From assembly GCF_012641405.1 (NCBI RefSeq), contig NZ_JABAII010000005.1, forward strand, positions 310,001 through 374,000: a DNA stretch of 64,000 nucleotides, written 5' to 3'. A program made the position numbers and the translations under genes. Below the pieces are notes generated by a model that had not been told where the DNA came from, did no database searches, and was given only the letters and a program-made list of their open reading frames with translations. This stretch comes from Rhizobium sp. P40RR-XXII (lineage in GTDB: Bacteria; Pseudomonadota; Alphaproteobacteria; Rhizobiales; Rhizobiaceae). This document shows positions 63,478 through 64,000 of this stretch, one piece after another (the first letter of the stretch is position 1; every line of letters begins with the position of its first letter).

Positions 63478-64000
63478 TAGTCTGCTCTCTTCAGGTTAGC
63501 GTTCCTTGCCAAGCCGCCATTGCTTATGAAGCTATGACGGGAGCTTCTCCACATGGATGCCCGCGCAAATGTAAAGGATAGATGTATAATGGCAACATCA
63601 TCCGTTATTATTATCGGCAATTGGACCTCGCGACTGCATTATTTGTCGCTTTTTGAACCTCGGGAAGCGCGAATTTTGTGGCGCTCCCCTATTGTGAGAG
63701 CAGCCGCATCATCGATGGAGCGGCACGATCCAGCCATTCGAGATCAGGATTTGAGCTTCGGCACGTAAGTGCTGCAGCTGCATGCCCACTGGAAATACTC
63801 CGTGACGCTGCCAAAATCCGCGGGAATATCTACGGGTCAAGTGATACCGCCTTTGGTTTTTATCGCTGCTTTGTTGTCCGGCAAACTGATATTGGTTCGT
63901 CAAAACGGCACGCGAGAGCGGCGCATGCACTCTCGCTCCCCATCCATATTCATCCCGATCCCAGCCTATCATACTGCGGGCGTCTATTCTTGCTTGTACC
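63478..64000. other. Terminal region without a recognisable gene
   Basis: Overlapping open frames on both strands (for example 63709-63972 minus, 63553-63768 plus) show no family resemblance or good ribosome site. Composition is more AT-rich than neighbouring genes. Nothing assignable. Confidence 0.5.

Noticed and set aside
63709..63972. 87-codon minus-strand frame at the window end
   Set aside because: No motif, no ribosome site and unusual composition; a competing frame exists on the other strand.

Overview
The window reads as a chromosome or large-replicon segment of a Rhizobium-type alphaproteobacterium (Rhizobiaceae). This rests on the gene families (Agrobacterium-type uronate dehydrogenase, MucR regulator, many rhizobial small stress proteins, a LigD polymerase domain), on a high-GC coding style, on GGAAC-N16-CGTT-like promoters of the EcfG general stress type, and on short palindromic intergenic repeats of the RIME kind. 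No rRNA, tRNA or CRISPR array was seen.

Layout. 0-6.3 kb: LigD polymerase domain, a methyltransferase and a GST, then small stress-type proteins, a cardiolipin synthase-like enzyme and an endonuclease/exonuclease/phosphatase-fold enzyme. 6.3-8 kb: an AT-richer AAA_14/DUF4143 ATPase gene bracketed by a 23-bp inverted repeat and followed by tandem and palindromic repeats, apparently an acquired island. 8-12.8 kb: uronate dehydrogenase and a complete sulfate ABC transporter (sbp-cysT-cysW-cysA). 13-22 kb: an extended kdp high-affinity K+ operon (27-aa peptide, kdpF, kdpA, a 53-aa membrane protein, kdpB, kdpC, kdpD, kdpE) followed by an EIIA-Ntr paralogue. 22.2-28.2 kb: a LacI regulator beside a five-gene sugar/polyol catabolic cassette (class I aldolase, Gfo/Idh/MocA oxidoreductase, lyxose-isomerase-like enzyme, PfkB kinase, zinc dehydrogenase) with a clear LacI-type operator and no transporter.

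28.3-38.2 kb: Tim44-like protein, HU protein, a cobalamin riboswitch leading into a frameshifted glycerophosphodiesterase, a Zur-like box in front of a frameshifted aztD zinc chaperone, an FUSC membrane protein, a group of small general-stress genes and a small glycosyltransferase. 38.2-46 kb: PhyH dioxygenase/AraC pair, gabD, a padR-DUF1700-DUF2807 operon (last gene frameshifted), an alpha/beta hydrolase interrupted by an amber codon, NUDIX and MucR. 46-51.7 kb: three MFS exporters and two GntR regulators with strong operator palindromes. 51.9-59.1 kb: an oligopeptide ABC transporter (fused double ATPase, binding protein, two permeases) co-oriented with an M14 metallopeptidase, suggesting uptake plus intracellular processing of a peptide. 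59.1-64 kb: LysR remnant, secreted GH5 glycoside hydrolase, RIME-like repeat, GT2 glycosyltransferase, short-chain dehydrogenase remnant and a Lys/Ala-tailed protein.

Six genes are broken (GDPD, aztD, DUF2807, alpha/beta hydrolase, LysR, SDR). Four of them carry a single small lesion (three one-base frameshifts and one stop codon), so either recent decay or sequencing error is possible. The most interesting points are the extra small proteins in the kdp operon, the inverted-repeat-bracketed ATPase, the cobalamin riboswitch in front of a GDPD gene, the transporter-less lyxose-isomerase cassette and the peptide transporter with a dedicated M14 peptidase.
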